This document shows, one piece after another, positions 18,401 to 29,192 of a DNA stretch of 64,000 nt. The DNA comes from Methylophilus sp. (lineage in GTDB: Bacteria; Pseudomonadota; Gammaproteobacteria; Burkholderiales; Methylophilaceae): the NCBI GenBank assembly GCA_030696695.1, contig JAUYRP010000021.1, positions 124,001 through 188,000 on the forward strand, in the 5' to 3' direction. The stretch's first letter is position 1, and each line of letters starts with the position of its first letter. The translations under genes and the position numbers were made by a program. A model generated the notes under the pieces. The model worked only from the letters and a program-made list of their open reading frames with translations. It searched no databases and was not told where the DNA came from.

Positions 18401-19090
18401 TTACTTGTCATGTCCGGTTAACCATTGATCCAATTCTGTGAGTCGTTGCGGAGTGCCAATGTCGTGCCACACGCCAGTATAATGTTCTGCAGTTGCCTTA
18501 TCTTCAGTGATTGCATTTCTAATGAGCGGTGCAAGTTTAGCGGCGTCTCCGCGCGCAATCCCCGCAAATAACGCTGGCTGATACACACCAATGCCAGAAA
18601 AAGTCAGCATCGGCATACCCATATTCTGTAGCTTTCCATGTTCAATCGCAAAATCACCGTTTGGATGCTGTGGTGGGTTATCGACCAACACCAAATGCAG
18701 CAATGCCTCGGCATTCAAAACAGCTTGCGCCTTAACAGTGAGTTGTGCGAAATCATAATCGGTAAACACATCCCCATTCACTACACAAAAAGGCGTATCT
18801 CCTAATAAGGGCAACGCATTTGCGATGCCACCTGCGGTCTCTAAGGCTATCGCTTCTGGACTGTATTGAATGGACACATTCCACTGCGCACCGTTCCCAA
18901 GGTACTGCTCAATTTGCGTGCCTAGATGCGCATGGTTAATCACAATCTCGCGAAATCCAGCCTTGGCTAAACATTCAATATGCCAAACGATGAGTGGTTT
19001 ACCGCCCGCTTTGAGTAAGGGCTTGGGGGTGTGGTCTGTCAGTGGTCTCATGCGCTCACCTCTTCCAGCAGCCAATATCATCGCTTTCAT
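18401..19090 (-). CDS. murU: N-acetylmuramate alpha-1-phosphate uridylyltransferase
   Basis: A 229-residue nucleotidyltransferase starting MKAMILAAGRGERMRPLT, the nucleotide-binding signature, with TPKPLLKAGGKPLI next and a catalytic VVNGDVFTDYDF. MurU makes UDP-MurNAc from MurNAc-1-phosphate in the peptidoglycan recycling route that bypasses MurA (and fosfomycin). The upstream neighbour is the kinase AmgK that makes its substrate; stop and start share one base at 19090. The pair, next to lptD, is the known Pseudomonas/Neisseria arrangement, which supports MurU over other sugar nucleotidyltransferases. Confidence 0.9.
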   Translation of the reverse strand: MKAMILAAGRGERMRPLTDHTPKPLLKAGGKPLIVWHIECLAKAGFREIVINHAHLGTQIEQYLGNGAQWNVSIQYSPEAIALETAGGIANALPLLGDTPFCVVNGDVFTDYDFAQLTVKAQAVLNAEALLHLVLVDNPPQHPNGDFAIEHGKLQNMGMPMLTFSGIGVYQPALFAGIARGDAAKLAPLIRNAITEDKATAEHYTGVWHDIGTPQRLTELDQWLTGHDK

Positions 19091-20148
19091 TAAAATGTAT
19101 ATCCAGCTTTATCTTCTAAACCCTCTAATGCATTTAACAGCTTCAACATGGGTTTGAGCTCGATATAGCGACCACATACTTTGCGCAGGTAAGTCATGAC
19201 CAATGGCATATCTTTCAGATAGCCATCTTTCCCATCACGATGGTAAAGACGCGCAAATATACCTAACACTTTGATATGGCGCTGTGCGCCCATCCATTCA
19301 AAATCACGATAGAACTCACCGAAATCTGTAGGCACTTGCAAGCCTGCTTTTCTTGCAGATTGCCAGTAGCGCGCTGTCCAATCGATAATTTTCTCTTCAT
19401 CCCACACAATATAAGCATCTTTCAACAAAGACACTAAATCATAAGTAATCGGCCCATAAACTGCATCTTGAAAATCCAGAATGCCAGGATTGTCCTCACA
19501 TACCATCAAATTTCGGGAGTGGTAATCACGATGAACGGTTACCTTAGCCTGCGCCAAAATATTCTGATTCAATATCGCAAAGGTTTGTTGAAGCACTCTG
19601 TTTTGGACCTCATCCAAAGTCACATCGAGATGTTTTGCTAAGTACCAATCCGGGAACAATTGCATTTCTCGCGTCAATAATGCTTCATCATAAGGCGGCA
19701 ATACATCGGGCTGGCTGGCCAATTGCATCTGAATCAGCGCTTGCGTGGCATCACCGTACAAACGCTGGGCATTTTCAGCATTTAAAACCGACAGGTAAGT
19801 GGTATCGCCTAAATCACTCAGTAGCAAAAACCCAAGCTGTATTTCTTGCGCCAGAATTTTAGGTACATTCAAACCTGCTGCTAGCAACAAACCCGCAATC
19901 CTAACAAATGGGCGACAGTCTTCTTGTGGGGGTGGCGCATCCATGGCAATCAAGGTTTGATTGGCTGTGTGCACTCTAAAATAACGCCGAAAACTGGCAT
20001 CTGCCGATGCAGTGGTTAAGGTAAATGTTTCGTTGCCTAATACTTCTTGAAGCCAAGCTTCTAATTGCTGTTTTCTATCCACACATTGCCTTATTAAGTC
20101 ATTCGCACACGACTTTTCCACCCTGTTGCAGATGGACTCATCTTTCAT
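19090..20148 (-). CDS. amgK: N-acetylmuramate/N-acetylglucosamine anomeric kinase
   Basis: A 352-residue phosphotransferase of the APH fold. Kinase features: VHRDYHSRNLMVCE with the catalytic Asp, and ILDFQDAVYGPITYDLVSLL with the metal-binding Asp. AmgK phosphorylates MurNAc (or GlcNAc) at C1, giving the MurU substrate. The length is near the family norm (about 335-350). It starts 35 bases from the longest lptD frame on the other strand, so the divergent promoters share a very small region. Confidence 0.9.
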   Translation of the reverse strand: MKDESICNRVEKSCANDLIRQCVDRKQQLEAWLQEVLGNETFTLTTASADASFRRYFRVHTANQTLIAMDAPPPQEDCRPFVRIAGLLLAAGLNVPKILAQEIQLGFLLLSDLGDTTYLSVLNAENAQRLYGDATQALIQMQLASQPDVLPPYDEALLTREMQLFPDWYLAKHLDVTLDEVQNRVLQQTFAILNQNILAQAKVTVHRDYHSRNLMVCEDNPGILDFQDAVYGPITYDLVSLLKDAYIVWDEEKIIDWTARYWQSARKAGLQVPTDFGEFYRDFEWMGAQRHIKVLGIFARLYHRDGKDGYLKDMPLVMTYLRKVCGRYIELKPMLKLLNALEGLEDKAGYTF

Positions 20149-20183
20149 CGAAACACGAATTTTTTATTGATTAAAACGAGGTT

Positions 20184-22661
20184 TTGTGCGATTTTATCAC
20201 TCATGCGAAATACACTGTATTATTCTTAAAAATTAACGCAACTAACCACTATAAAAACCCTGCTTTGTTAACTCACCCTACTCAAGTCCATCATCGAGGT
20301 TTGCTCTTTATTCTTGCTACGCTGGCGCTCAGCATGGCAAGTGTATCCATAGCAGAAACAAGCACAGAGGTTATTCAATCGATGGATACTGATGAGCAGG
20401 ATACGATTGCACTGCCAGGCGCGATTGAAATTGAAGGTGACAAGCTAGACTTATATTTAGACCGAAAAATGCGCGCCAGTGGCAACGCCGTGATTACAAG
20501 AGGCGACCAAAAAGTATACGGTGACCAGATTGAATATGATGTACAAAACGACGAGTTGCAAGTCAATGGCAATGTAAAAATTAGTATTGATAATGGCCAA
20601 ATTACTGGACCCGCATTGCGCATGCGTCTAAGTGAAAGCATTGGCGAAATGCGTGATGCTTCCATCCAATTTAATAAAAGTCCGCCTGCCGAAAAGATTA
20701 TTGATAGCGAGCAATCGACCGTTCTTAACGACCAATCAATGATATTCAGCGACCCTAAACGTTATTTAGATAACGATAATAGCTTTAGTGACAGTCAAGC
20801 CCTAACACGTAATTTAGAAGGGTCGCGCGGCGATGCAAAGATGGTGCTGTTTGAAGGTCAAGATAAAAAGCGCCTACAGTATGCACGCTACACTACTTGC
20901 GAAGCAGGTGTGGATGACTGGTATATCAAAGCCAATGATTTAGAACTCGACGATTACACACAATCTGGCGTAGCAAAAAATGCCTACGTAGAGTTTAAGG
21001 GCGTACCACTACTGTACACGCCTTGGTTGAGTTTCTCCTTTAACAATCAACGCAAATCAGGATTGTTGGCGCCTACCATCGGTACCACCTCACGTAGTGG
21101 TTTTGAAGTCTTTACCCCTTATTACTGGAACATTCGTCCAGATATGGATGCCACTTTGGCGACCCGTTATTTGAGTAAGCGTGGTTTGCAGGTGTCTGGC
21201 GAGTTTCGATATTTAGACGAGTCCTACTCAGGCATTAGCGGTCTAGAGTACCTCAATAAAGATAGCCAAAGCGGGCAAAATCGCTACTATGCCAATTTTT
21301 CACATCGTCACCAATTAGGGCCAGGCTGGTCTGCTGGCTATAACTTTGAAAAAGTATCAGACAACCAATACTTTTCCGATATGTCGACGCGTATTATCAG
21401 TACCAGCCGCGTTAATTTGCCGCAAGAGGGATATGTGAATTACCAAGATGAAAATTGGAATTTCAATGCACTGGCACAAAAATACCAAACATTAGATGAA
21501 CTATCTTTCCCTTACGAACGCCTGCCTCAAGTAACACTATCTGGCAATAAAGAATGGCAATATGCCAATGGTGAGTTGTTTACGCAATGGACATATTTTG
21601 ATCGCAATAAAGATGCGCCAAAACTGGCTACGGGGAATCGTGTAGTAGCCTACCCGTCGATTAACGTGCCTTTCACCAGTAGTTACGGCTTTATTACACC
21701 AAAATTAGGCTTACACGCCTCTACATATCAACTCAATGACAACGACTTTAATGTGAACGGTCAGTTACAGAGTGAAAACTCTCTTACACGCACGCTACCG
21801 GTGTTTAGTCTGGACACAGGCCTATTCTTTGACAAAGAATCGACCTTTCTGGACAACAAATATACGCAAACTATTGAGCCGCGCTTGTTCTATGTGTATA
21901 TCCCATATGATGACCAAAGCAAGATACCGGTATTTGATACCGCTTTGTCTGACCTGAACTTAACCACCCTCTTCACTGAAAACCAGTTTGTAGGCAGTGA
22001 CCGAATCAACAACGCGAATCAAGTAAGCCTTGCCCTCACCACACGCTTTATTGACGGTGATACTGGCATTGAACGTATTTCTGCCACTTTGGGTCAACGC
22101 TTTTACTTTCAAGATCAGAAAGTATTTTTGCCCGGCATGACAGCCTCGGACAGAAAAACCTCAGACATTATTGCTGGCTTTACGGCAAGGCTTTCCAGCC
22201 AATGGAAGCTAGACGCTTTCTGGCAGTATGATCCAGATGCTTCTAAATTGGCCCGGTCAAACTTACTTGCGCGTTACAACCCTGAGCCAGGAAAACTCCT
22301 GAACATGGGCTATCGCTATACTCAAGATTTCTTAGAGCAAATCAATGTCTCTGGACAATGGCCGCTTGGCAATGGCTGGTATGGTGTAGGTCGCTATAAT
22401 TACTCTATCCGCGATAAAAACGCGATTGAAAGCTTGGCTGGGGTAGAATACGATGCTGGCTGTTGGACCGCGCGCGGAGTTGTACAACGTGTTGAAACGG
22501 CTACCGCTGATGCGAACTATGGCTTTTTCTTTCAGTTAGAATTAGGTGGGTTGGCTTCCATTGGCTCCAATCCATTAAACTTATTACGTCGTGATATTCC
22601 TGGCTTCTTGTCCAGTAGTGAAATCCCTAATCTTTATAGACAGCAAAATTACAATCAATGA
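20184..22661 (+). CDS. lptD: LPS-assembly protein LptD (organic solvent tolerance protein)
   Basis: The outer-membrane beta-barrel that, with LptE, inserts LPS into the outer leaflet. A signal-like segment (LLFILATLALSMASVSIAE, about 40-58) is followed by an OstA-type N-terminal domain (ALPGAIEIEGDKLDLYLDRK onward) and a long C-terminal barrel from about residue 240. Cys pairs are present as required for the interdomain disulfide (TTCEAG and DAGCW). The start is uncertain: no in-frame ATG precedes the signal segment, only TTG at 20184, 20265 and 20301. The coordinates give the longest frame. It overlaps surA by four bases. Confidence 0.93.
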   Translation: MCDFITHAKYTVLFLKINATNHYKNPALLTHPTQVHHRGLLFILATLALSMASVSIAETSTEVIQSMDTDEQDTIALPGAIEIEGDKLDLYLDRKMRASGNAVITRGDQKVYGDQIEYDVQNDELQVNGNVKISIDNGQITGPALRMRLSESIGEMRDASIQFNKSPPAEKIIDSEQSTVLNDQSMIFSDPKRYLDNDNSFSDSQALTRNLEGSRGDAKMVLFEGQDKKRLQYARYTTCEAGVDDWYIKANDLELDDYTQSGVAKNAYVEFKGVPLLYTPWLSFSFNNQRKSGLLAPTIGTTSRSGFEVFTPYYWNIRPDMDATLATRYLSKRGLQVSGEFRYLDESYSGISGLEYLNKDSQSGQNRYYANFSHRHQLGPGWSAGYNFEKVSDNQYFSDMSTRIISTSRVNLPQEGYVNYQDENWNFNALAQKYQTLDELSFPYERLPQVTLSGNKEWQYANGELFTQWTYFDRNKDAPKLATGNRVVAYPSINVPFTSSYGFITPKLGLHASTYQLNDNDFNVNGQLQSENSLTRTLPVFSLDTGLFFDKESTFLDNKYTQTIEPRLFYVYIPYDDQSKIPVFDTALSDLNLTTLFTENQFVGSDRINNANQVSLALTTRFIDGDTGIERISATLGQRFYFQDQKVFLPGMTASDRKTSDIIAGFTARLSSQWKLDAFWQYDPDASKLARSNLLARYNPEPGKLLNMGYRYTQDFLEQINVSGQWPLGNGWYGVGRYNYSIRDKNAIESLAGVEYDAGCWTARGVVQRVETATADANYGFFFQLELGGLASIGSNPLNLLRRDIPGFLSSSEIPNLYRQQNYNQ

Positions 22662-23971
22662 AATTAACGCAAATACCTAATTTAGCTTACCTATTGTTGT
22701 GCTTGATGGTGGCAGTGCCCCAAGCTATAGCAAAGCCAGTTGAGATTGAAAAAATAGACCGTATCATCGCGGTCGTCGATCAATCGGTGGTGACAGAGCA
22801 AGAATTAATTGACCGGATTAAAAGCATCTCATCACAAATTGAGAAAAAAGGCGGCGAACTGCCTGCCAAAGATGTTATGCAAAAACAAATTTTAGAACGC
22901 TTGATTGTGGATAGCTTACAGCTGCAACTGGCTGAGCAAACAGGCATTAAAGTGGATGACGCACAGCTTGATAAAACCTTAGAGCGTATTGCAGAACAAA
23001 ACAAACTAACATTACCAGAATTCAAACAAGCCTTGCAGGCGGACGGCGTGAGGTTTGTCAAATTTCGTGAAGACATCCGCAATGAAATCATCATCTCCAG
23101 ACTAAGAGAGCGTGAAGTGGATAATCGCGTGACTATTTCCGAAGGCGAAGTGGACAACTATCTCACCACACAAGCTAGCCGAGTAGGTGAGCAAGATGAT
23201 TTCGACATCTCCCATATCTTAATTCGATTGCCAGAAGATGCTACGCCAGAAGATTTGCAAAAAGCACGTGCCAAAACAGAAGAGCTGTTGGCCGCTATTC
23301 AAGGTGGCACCAGCTTTGCTGAGGCCTCTGCCACTTACTCAGATGCACCCAATGCGCTTGACGGCGGCAGCCTTGGCTGGCGTAATGCCAGTCAAATCCC
23401 CCCTGCTTTTTTTGAGTCTATTAAAACGCTAGAGGTAGGCGCAGTTTCGTTGCCTTTTAGAAGCCAAAGTGGCATACATATTCTTAAGTTAAACGACAGA
23501 CGCGCCAGTAGCTCCAGCTTAGTCGTTGATCAAACCCATGTGCGACATATTTTGATTAAACAAAGCGAAGTCGTATCTGAGAGTGAAGCCAAACGCAAAA
23601 TTGAAAACATCAAAGAGCGTATCGAAAACGGCACCAAGTTTGAAGAGATGGCGCGCCAGTATTCAGAAGATGGCAGTGCAAGCGGTGGTGGCGACTTAGG
23701 CTGGGTAAACCCAGGAGACACAGTACCAGCGTTTGAAAAAACCATGAATGATCTTGGCCTTGGCGAAATCAGCGCGCCTGTATCCACGCCATTTGGCTGG
23801 CACATTATTCAAGTCTTGGAGCGCCGAAAACAAGACATGTCGAAAGAAGCAGCAAGACTAAAAGCGCGCCAAGAAATTCGCGCGCGCAAAGCCGAAGAAG
23901 CTTACAACGACTGGATTAGAGAGTTACGTGACAAAGCCTATGTTGAGCTGCGTCTTGAAGATAAATTTTAG
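22658..23971 (+). CDS. surA: Periplasmic chaperone / peptidyl-prolyl isomerase SurA
   Basis: Assists folding of outer-membrane proteins, including LptD. The 437 residues start with a signal peptide (LAYLLLCLMVAVPQAIA), then a SurA N-terminal domain (IDRIIAVVDQSVVTEQEL), and two parvulin domains: the first around 180-285 (FDISHILIRLPEDATPEDL, GGSLGWR) and the second around 290-395 (VRHILIKQSEVVSE, GGGDLGWVNPGDTVPAFE). The ATG overlaps the lptD stop (ATGA), so translation is likely coupled. pdxA and ksgA follow, as in E. coli. Confidence 0.97.
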   Translation: MKLTQIPNLAYLLLCLMVAVPQAIAKPVEIEKIDRIIAVVDQSVVTEQELIDRIKSISSQIEKKGGELPAKDVMQKQILERLIVDSLQLQLAEQTGIKVDDAQLDKTLERIAEQNKLTLPEFKQALQADGVRFVKFREDIRNEIIISRLREREVDNRVTISEGEVDNYLTTQASRVGEQDDFDISHILIRLPEDATPEDLQKARAKTEELLAAIQGGTSFAEASATYSDAPNALDGGSLGWRNASQIPPAFFESIKTLEVGAVSLPFRSQSGIHILKLNDRRASSSSLVVDQTHVRHILIKQSEVVSESEAKRKIENIKERIENGTKFEEMARQYSEDGSASGGGDLGWVNPGDTVPAFEKTMNDLGLGEISAPVSTPFGWHIIQVLERRKQDMSKEAARLKARQEIRARKAEEAYNDWIRELRDKAYVELRLEDKF

Positions 23972-23998
23972 TATCCGCTTCGATATTACTCACCTATC

Positions 23999-24988
23999 GT
24001 GAACCCTCTAACTCGCATAGCCATTACAGCCGGTGAGCCCGCTGGCGTTGGGCTTGATTTATGTGTCATGTTAGCGCACAAGCCAATGCACGCCCAAATC
24101 GTAATCATTGCCGATCAGGATGCGTTAGCCAGCCGTGCGGCTCAAATCAATCTCTCGCTGAAATTAACAACTTACGTGCCCGGGGATGTACGTGAGCATG
24201 CGGGAGATGGCTCCTTAACCATATTGCACCTACCCACGGCAGCACCCGTGAGTGCTGGCAAACTCAACCCTGCCAACAGCCACTATATTCTCGACACCTT
24301 GAAAGTAGCTATGGACGGCTGCTTGTCACATCAGTTTGATGCGATGGTCACCGCGCCGATACAAAAAAGCACCATCAATGATGCAGGCATCGCTTTTACA
24401 GGGCATACAGAATTTTTAGCCGACTATACACAGACGAAACGCGTGGTCATGATGCTAGTCGGCGGAGGTATGCGCGTTGCATTAGCCACTATTCATTTAC
24501 CACTGATGCAAGTCAGCGCAGCTATCACGCAAGAGTCGCTTACCCAAACCATTGAAATTCTGCATCAAGACTTACAGCAGCGTTTTGGGATTGCTCATCC
24601 TAAAATCTTCATTGCTGGTCTTAACCCGCACGCAGGCGAAGACGGCTATTTAGGCAGTGAAGAAATCAATGTAATAAACCCAGTCATACAAACACTTCGC
24701 GCAAAAGGAATGGATTTAGTTGGCCCACTACCTGCAGATACGATGTATTCAGTCAAAAACATAAAAGAAGCTGACGCATTTTTAGCCATGTACCATGATC
24801 AAGGCCTTGCGGTATTGAAATACGCAAGTTTTGGAGAAGGGGTAAATATCACATTAGGTTTACCGATTATCCGCACCTCGGTAGATCACGGTACCGCGCT
24901 AGATATCGCTGGATCTGGCAAAGTAGATGCAGGTAGCATGATGGCTGCCATTCAATTGGCAATAGAACTGGCAAAGCACAAGCAATGA
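23999..24988 (+). CDS. pdxA: 4-hydroxythreonine-4-phosphate dehydrogenase
   Basis: An NAD-dependent enzyme in the DXP-dependent pathway to pyridoxal phosphate. The 329 residues begin with a GTG codon at RIAITAGEPAGVGLDL. Metal-binding histidines are visible in FTGHTEFLADYT, AGLNPHAGEDGYLG and AMYHDQGLAVLKY. The start is 28 bases after surA and the stop overlaps the ksgA ATG by four bases. The pathway uses DXP made by Dxs (1.7 kb); BioF in this window is a PLP enzyme that would use the product. Confidence 0.96.
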   Translation: MNPLTRIAITAGEPAGVGLDLCVMLAHKPMHAQIVIIADQDALASRAAQINLSLKLTTYVPGDVREHAGDGSLTILHLPTAAPVSAGKLNPANSHYILDTLKVAMDGCLSHQFDAMVTAPIQKSTINDAGIAFTGHTEFLADYTQTKRVVMMLVGGGMRVALATIHLPLMQVSAAITQESLTQTIEILHQDLQQRFGIAHPKIFIAGLNPHAGEDGYLGSEEINVINPVIQTLRAKGMDLVGPLPADTMYSVKNIKEADAFLAMYHDQGLAVLKYASFGEGVNITLGLPIIRTSVDHGTALDIAGSGKVDAGSMMAAIQLAIELAKHKQ

Positions 24989-25749
24989 AACATTTAGCAA
25001 AAAAAAGGTTCGGTCAAAATTTCTTGACCGATCAAGCCGTTATCCAAAGCTTGGTGGATGCAATCTCTCCGCAACCTGACGACTTGATGGTGGAAATTGG
25101 CCCGGGCCTCGGTGCCCTGACCCAACCGTTGCTTACAAAAATGAATGCGCTTCATGTCGTTGAAATTGACCGCGATATCATTGCATGGATGCAGAATACA
25201 TACGCTGCAAGCAAAGTACACATTCACCATTCAGACGTATTAAAATTCGATTTCACTACCATTGGCGAGCGTATTCGCGTGGTAGGCAACCTACCGTATA
25301 ACATCTCCAGCCCTATTTTATTTCATTTGCTCGATAACGTAGCCGGCATCATAGATATGCACTTTATGCTGCAAAAAGAGGTCGTGGAGCGCATGGTAGC
25401 TTCGCCATCTACCGCAGCATATGGCCGCTTGTCTGTTATGTTGCAATATCATTTGCATATGGAGTATTTGATTACGGTACCGCCAGAGGCCTTTAATCCT
25501 GCACCTAAAGTGGAGTCCGCATTTGTCCGCTGCGTACCGCGTGAGCACTTACCTTTTGTCGCTCAGGATACTGCGCTGTTTGCCAAAGTGGTGATGGCAG
25601 CATTCGGCCAACGCAGAAAGACGCTGCGCAACACATTAAAAGGTCTGCTGGATGACGCAGGTTTTGCACAGCTTGAAATTGACTCACAATTGCGCGCAGA
25701 AAATTTAAGTGTCGCCCAATTTGTGGCTATTGCAAACTTTCTTGCCTGA
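24985..25749 (+). CDS. ksgA: 16S rRNA (adenine1518-N6/adenine1519-N6)-dimethyltransferase
   Basis: Dimethylates two adjacent adenines near the 3' end of 16S rRNA, a late step in small-subunit maturation. The 254 residues include the family N-terminus KKRFGQNFLTD, the SAM motif VEIGPGLGALTQPLL and the catalytic GNLPYNISSPIL. The C-terminal RNA-binding part has FGQRRKTLRNTLKGLL. It overlaps pdxA by four bases, the last gene of lptD-surA-pdxA-ksgA. A -10 like TATAAT for adk overlaps its stop codon. Confidence 0.97.
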   Translation: MKHLAKKRFGQNFLTDQAVIQSLVDAISPQPDDLMVEIGPGLGALTQPLLTKMNALHVVEIDRDIIAWMQNTYAASKVHIHHSDVLKFDFTTIGERIRVVGNLPYNISSPILFHLLDNVAGIIDMHFMLQKEVVERMVASPSTAAYGRLSVMLQYHLHMEYLITVPPEAFNPAPKVESAFVRCVPREHLPFVAQDTALFAKVVMAAFGQRRKTLRNTLKGLLDDAGFAQLEIDSQLRAENLSVAQFVAIANFLA

Positions 25750-25755
25750 TATAAT
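25750..25755 (+). promoter_or_regulatory. TATAAT -10 element upstream of adk
   Basis: A consensus TATAAT overlaps the ksgA stop, 38 bases before the adk ATG. A TTGCAA at 25730 is a possible -35 but at only 14 bases spacing, so the promoter is supported by the -10 alone. Confidence 0.4.
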
Positions 25756-25778
25756 GGCGTCTTTGTCAATCATCGTAA

Positions 25779-26447
<669 letters not shown>

Positions 26448-26463
26448 TTGCAACAGTTTTCAT

Positions 26464-26488
26464 AAAAGGCCTACCAAAGGCCTTTTTT
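26464..26488 (+). terminator. Rho-independent terminator after adk
   Basis: Hairpin with arms AAAAGGCCT and AGGCCTTTT, a 5-base loop, followed by a run of six T. It starts 17 bases after the adk stop. Confidence 0.9.
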
Positions 26489-26536
26489 CTTTGATAGCGT
26501 TCAAGTACGCACATCACAAACCAAGTGGCTTCAAGG

Positions 26537-26542
26537 TATAAT
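26537..26542 (+). promoter_or_regulatory. TATAAT -10 element upstream of leuS
   Basis: A consensus TATAAT about 30 bases before the leuS start, downstream of the adk terminator. No good -35 is seen at the right spacing (TCACAA at 26514 is weak). It would give a leader of about 20-25 nt for a leuS-lptE-holA-proA-nadD transcript. Confidence 0.42.
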
Positions 26543-26572
26543 TTCGTTTTATTCCACCACACGCTCATGACC

Positions 26573-29188
26573 ATGCAACAGCAGTATCCTTTCAAAGAAA
26601 TCGAACAACAAACCCAGCAAGATTGGGAAACTCAACAAAGTTTTGCCGCAACATACACTAGCGACAAACCAAAATATTATTGTCTATCGATGTTCCCTTA
26701 CCCTAGTGGCAAGTTGCACATGGGCCATGTGCGTAATTACACCATTGGGGATGTACTCAGTCGTTTTCACCACATGAAAGGGTATAACGTATTACAACCC
26801 ATGGGTTGGGATGCGTTTGGATTGCCCGCAGAAAATGCAGCCATACAAAACAATGTGCCGCCAGCTAAATGGACCTATGACAATATTGCTTATATGCGTA
26901 AGCAATTAAAGTCTTTGGGCTTTGCCATTGATTGGTCGCGTGAGCTGGCGACTTGCCAACCCGAGTATTACAAATGGAATCAATGGTTATTTTTGCGCAT
27001 GCTAGAAAAAGGCATTGCCTACAAGAAAACCCAAGTAGTGAATTGGGATCCGGTCGATCAAACTGTACTCGCTAACGAACAAGTGATTGATGGCCGAGGT
27101 TGGCGCACTGGCGCACTGGTGGAAAAGCGTGAGATTCCAGGTTATTACCTCAATATCACTGGCTATGCACAGCAATTATTAGATGACTTAGACAAGTTGC
27201 CAGGTTGGCCAGAGCGTGTGAAAACCATGCAAGCCAATTGGATAGGCAAAAGTGTCGGAGTACGTTTTGCCTTCACACATACGATTAAAGACAGCCATGG
27301 CGCTCTGATTGATGATGGCAAACTTTGGGTATTTACCACCCGTGCCGATACCATCATGGGTGTCACTTTTTGCGCTGTAGCCGCTGAGCATCCACTAGCC
27401 ACACTTGCAGCAGCCTCGAATCCCTCGCTCTCAGCCTTTATTGAAAAATGCAAACAAGGTTCAGTGATGGAAGCCGATATGGCGACCATGGAAAAAGAAG
27501 GCATGGATACTGGCTTGACCGTTACCCACCCGCTCACTGGTGAACAAGTACCAGTGTGGGTCGGCAATTATGTATTGATGACCTATGGTGAAGGTGCAGT
27601 GATGGCGGTACCAGCACATGATGAGCGAGATTTTGGCTTTGCCAAAAAGTATCAGCTACCGATTAAACAAGTGGTACAAGTCATCGGCGAGACGTTTACA
27701 GATTTGGCTTGGTCAGAGTGGTACGCGGATAAAACAAGAGGTTTGTGTGTACATTCTGACGCATACGATGGGCTGAACTATGAGGAAGCAGTGGATATGA
27801 TTGCTACTGATCTCAAAGCCAAAGGGCTAGGCGACAAACAAATCAATTGGCGTCTGCGTGATTGGGGCGTATCTCGTCAACGTTACTGGGGTTGCCCAAT
27901 TCCCATTGTGCATTGCGATAGTTGTGGTGATGTACCGGTACCTGATGACCAGTTGCCTGTGAAACTACCAGAAGATTGCGTGCCTGATGGTTCTGGTAAC
28001 CCACTGAATAAATTAGAAAGTTTCATCAATTGTGCTTGCCCAAGCTGTGGTAAGCCTGCTAAACGCGAGACCGACACCATGGATACCTTTGTGGATTCCA
28101 GTTGGTACTACGCGCGTTACGCAAGTGGGTTTAGCAGTGAACACATGGTGGATGGGCAAACCAACCAATGGATGCCAGTAGACCAATATATTGGTGGCAT
28201 CGAACACGCCATTTTGCATTTACTTTACTCCCGCTTTTGGAGCAAAGTCATGCGCGACCTAGGACTCGTCAATTATGATGAGCCTTTTGCTAACTTGCTG
28301 ACACAAGGCATGGTGCTCAATCATATTTTCTCTCGCCGCACAGACAAAGGCGGTATTGAATATTTTGCGCCTGAAGAAGTCGAGCTATTGCACGATGCAC
28401 ATGGCAAAGTAACCGGTGCTAAAGCACTTAAGGACAACATGCCAGTCGACTTTCAAGGCATGGGCACCATGTCCAAATCGAAACGCAATGGCGTAGATCC
28501 GCAGTCTTTGATTGAGCAATATGGTGCAGACACTGCCCGCTTTTTTATGATGTTTGCCGCACCGCCCGAGCAAACGTTGGAATGGTCTGACAGTGGTGTA
28601 GAAGGTTCGCATCGCTTTTTAAAACGCGTGTGGAGTTTTGCTTATTTGCTATCAAGTGAAGAAAAGCAATCCTTGCCAAGCAAATTGAGTAGCACTTTAA
28701 GTAGCGCAAGACGTGAAGTACACATGACTTTGAAGCAAGCAAGTTATGATTTAGGCAGACAGCAATTTAATACGGTAGCGTCTGGCGCCATGAAAATGCT
28801 GAACACGCTTGAAAAGTTGCAAAAAGAGGCAGAACCACATTGGCAAGCGGTTGCGTTTGAAGGCTTCTCCATTCTGTTACGCATTCTCTCGCCTATCGCG
28901 CCACACATTACGCAAAGCTTATGGAAAACGTTGGGCTTTGGTGAGGATATTCTGAAAGCCACATGGCCAGAAGCCTTACAATCTGCAATGGTGCAAGATG
29001 AAGTAGAATATGTTGTGCAGGTCAATGGTAAGTTGCGCGGCAGTGTGACATTGGCAAAAAGTATGGAAAAAGCACAAATTGAGGCGATTGCAGTCAATCA
29101 ACCCTTTGTGCAAAAACACTTAGAAAATGCCAGTGTGCGTAAAATTATTGTAGTACCAAATAAATTAATCAATATTGTCGTGGGATAA
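26573..29188 (+). CDS. leuS: Leucyl-tRNA synthetase
   Basis: A class I synthetase charging tRNA-Leu. The HIGH motif is HMGH in [19 protein letters not shown] (about 42-60). An editing CP1 domain ([20 protein letters not shown]) sits in the middle. The KMSKS motif appears as TMSKS in [13 protein letters not shown] (about 633-637), and an anticodon-binding helical domain is C-terminal. The frame is open to a GTG at 26525 and an ATG at 26567. ATG 26573 gives the usual [12 protein letters not shown] start, but 26567 is nearly as good. lptE starts five bases after the stop. Confidence 0.97.
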   Translation: MQQQYPFKEIEQQTQQDWETQQSFAATYTSDKPKYYCLSMFPYPSGKLHMGHVRNYTIGDVLSRFHHMKGYNVLQPMGWDAFGLPAENAAIQNNVPPAKWTYDNIAYMRKQLKSLGFAIDWSRELATCQPEYYKWNQWLFLRMLEKGIAYKKTQVVNWDPVDQTVLANEQVIDGRGWRTGALVEKREIPGYYLNITGYAQQLLDDLDKLPGWPERVKTMQANWIGKSVGVRFAFTHTIKDSHGALIDDGKLWVFTTRADTIMGVTFCAVAAEHPLATLAAASNPSLSAFIEKCKQGSVMEADMATMEKEGMDTGLTVTHPLTGEQVPVWVGNYVLMTYGEGAVMAVPAHDERDFGFAKKYQLPIKQVVQVIGETFTDLAWSEWYADKTRGLCVHSDAYDGLNYEEAVDMIATDLKAKGLGDKQINWRLRDWGVSRQRYWGCPIPIVHCDSCGDVPVPDDQLPVKLPEDCVPDGSGNPLNKLESFINCACPSCGKPAKRETDTMDTFVDSSWYYARYASGFSSEHMVDGQTNQWMPVDQYIGGIEHAILHLLYSRFWSKVMRDLGLVNYDEPFANLLTQGMVLNHIFSRRTDKGGIEYFAPEEVELLHDAHGKVTGAKALKDNMPVDFQGMGTMSKSKRNGVDPQSLIEQYGADTARFFMMFAAPPEQTLEWSDSGVEGSHRFLKRVWSFAYLLSSEEKQSLPSKLSSTLSSARREVHMTLKQASYDLGRQQFNTVASGAMKMLNTLEKLQKEAEPHWQAVAFEGFSILLRILSPIAPHITQSLWKTLGFGEDILKATWPEALQSAMVQDEVEYVVQVNGKLRGSVTLAKSMEKAQIEAIAVNQPFVQKHLENASVRKIIVVPNKLINIVVG

Positions 29189-29192
29189 CACT

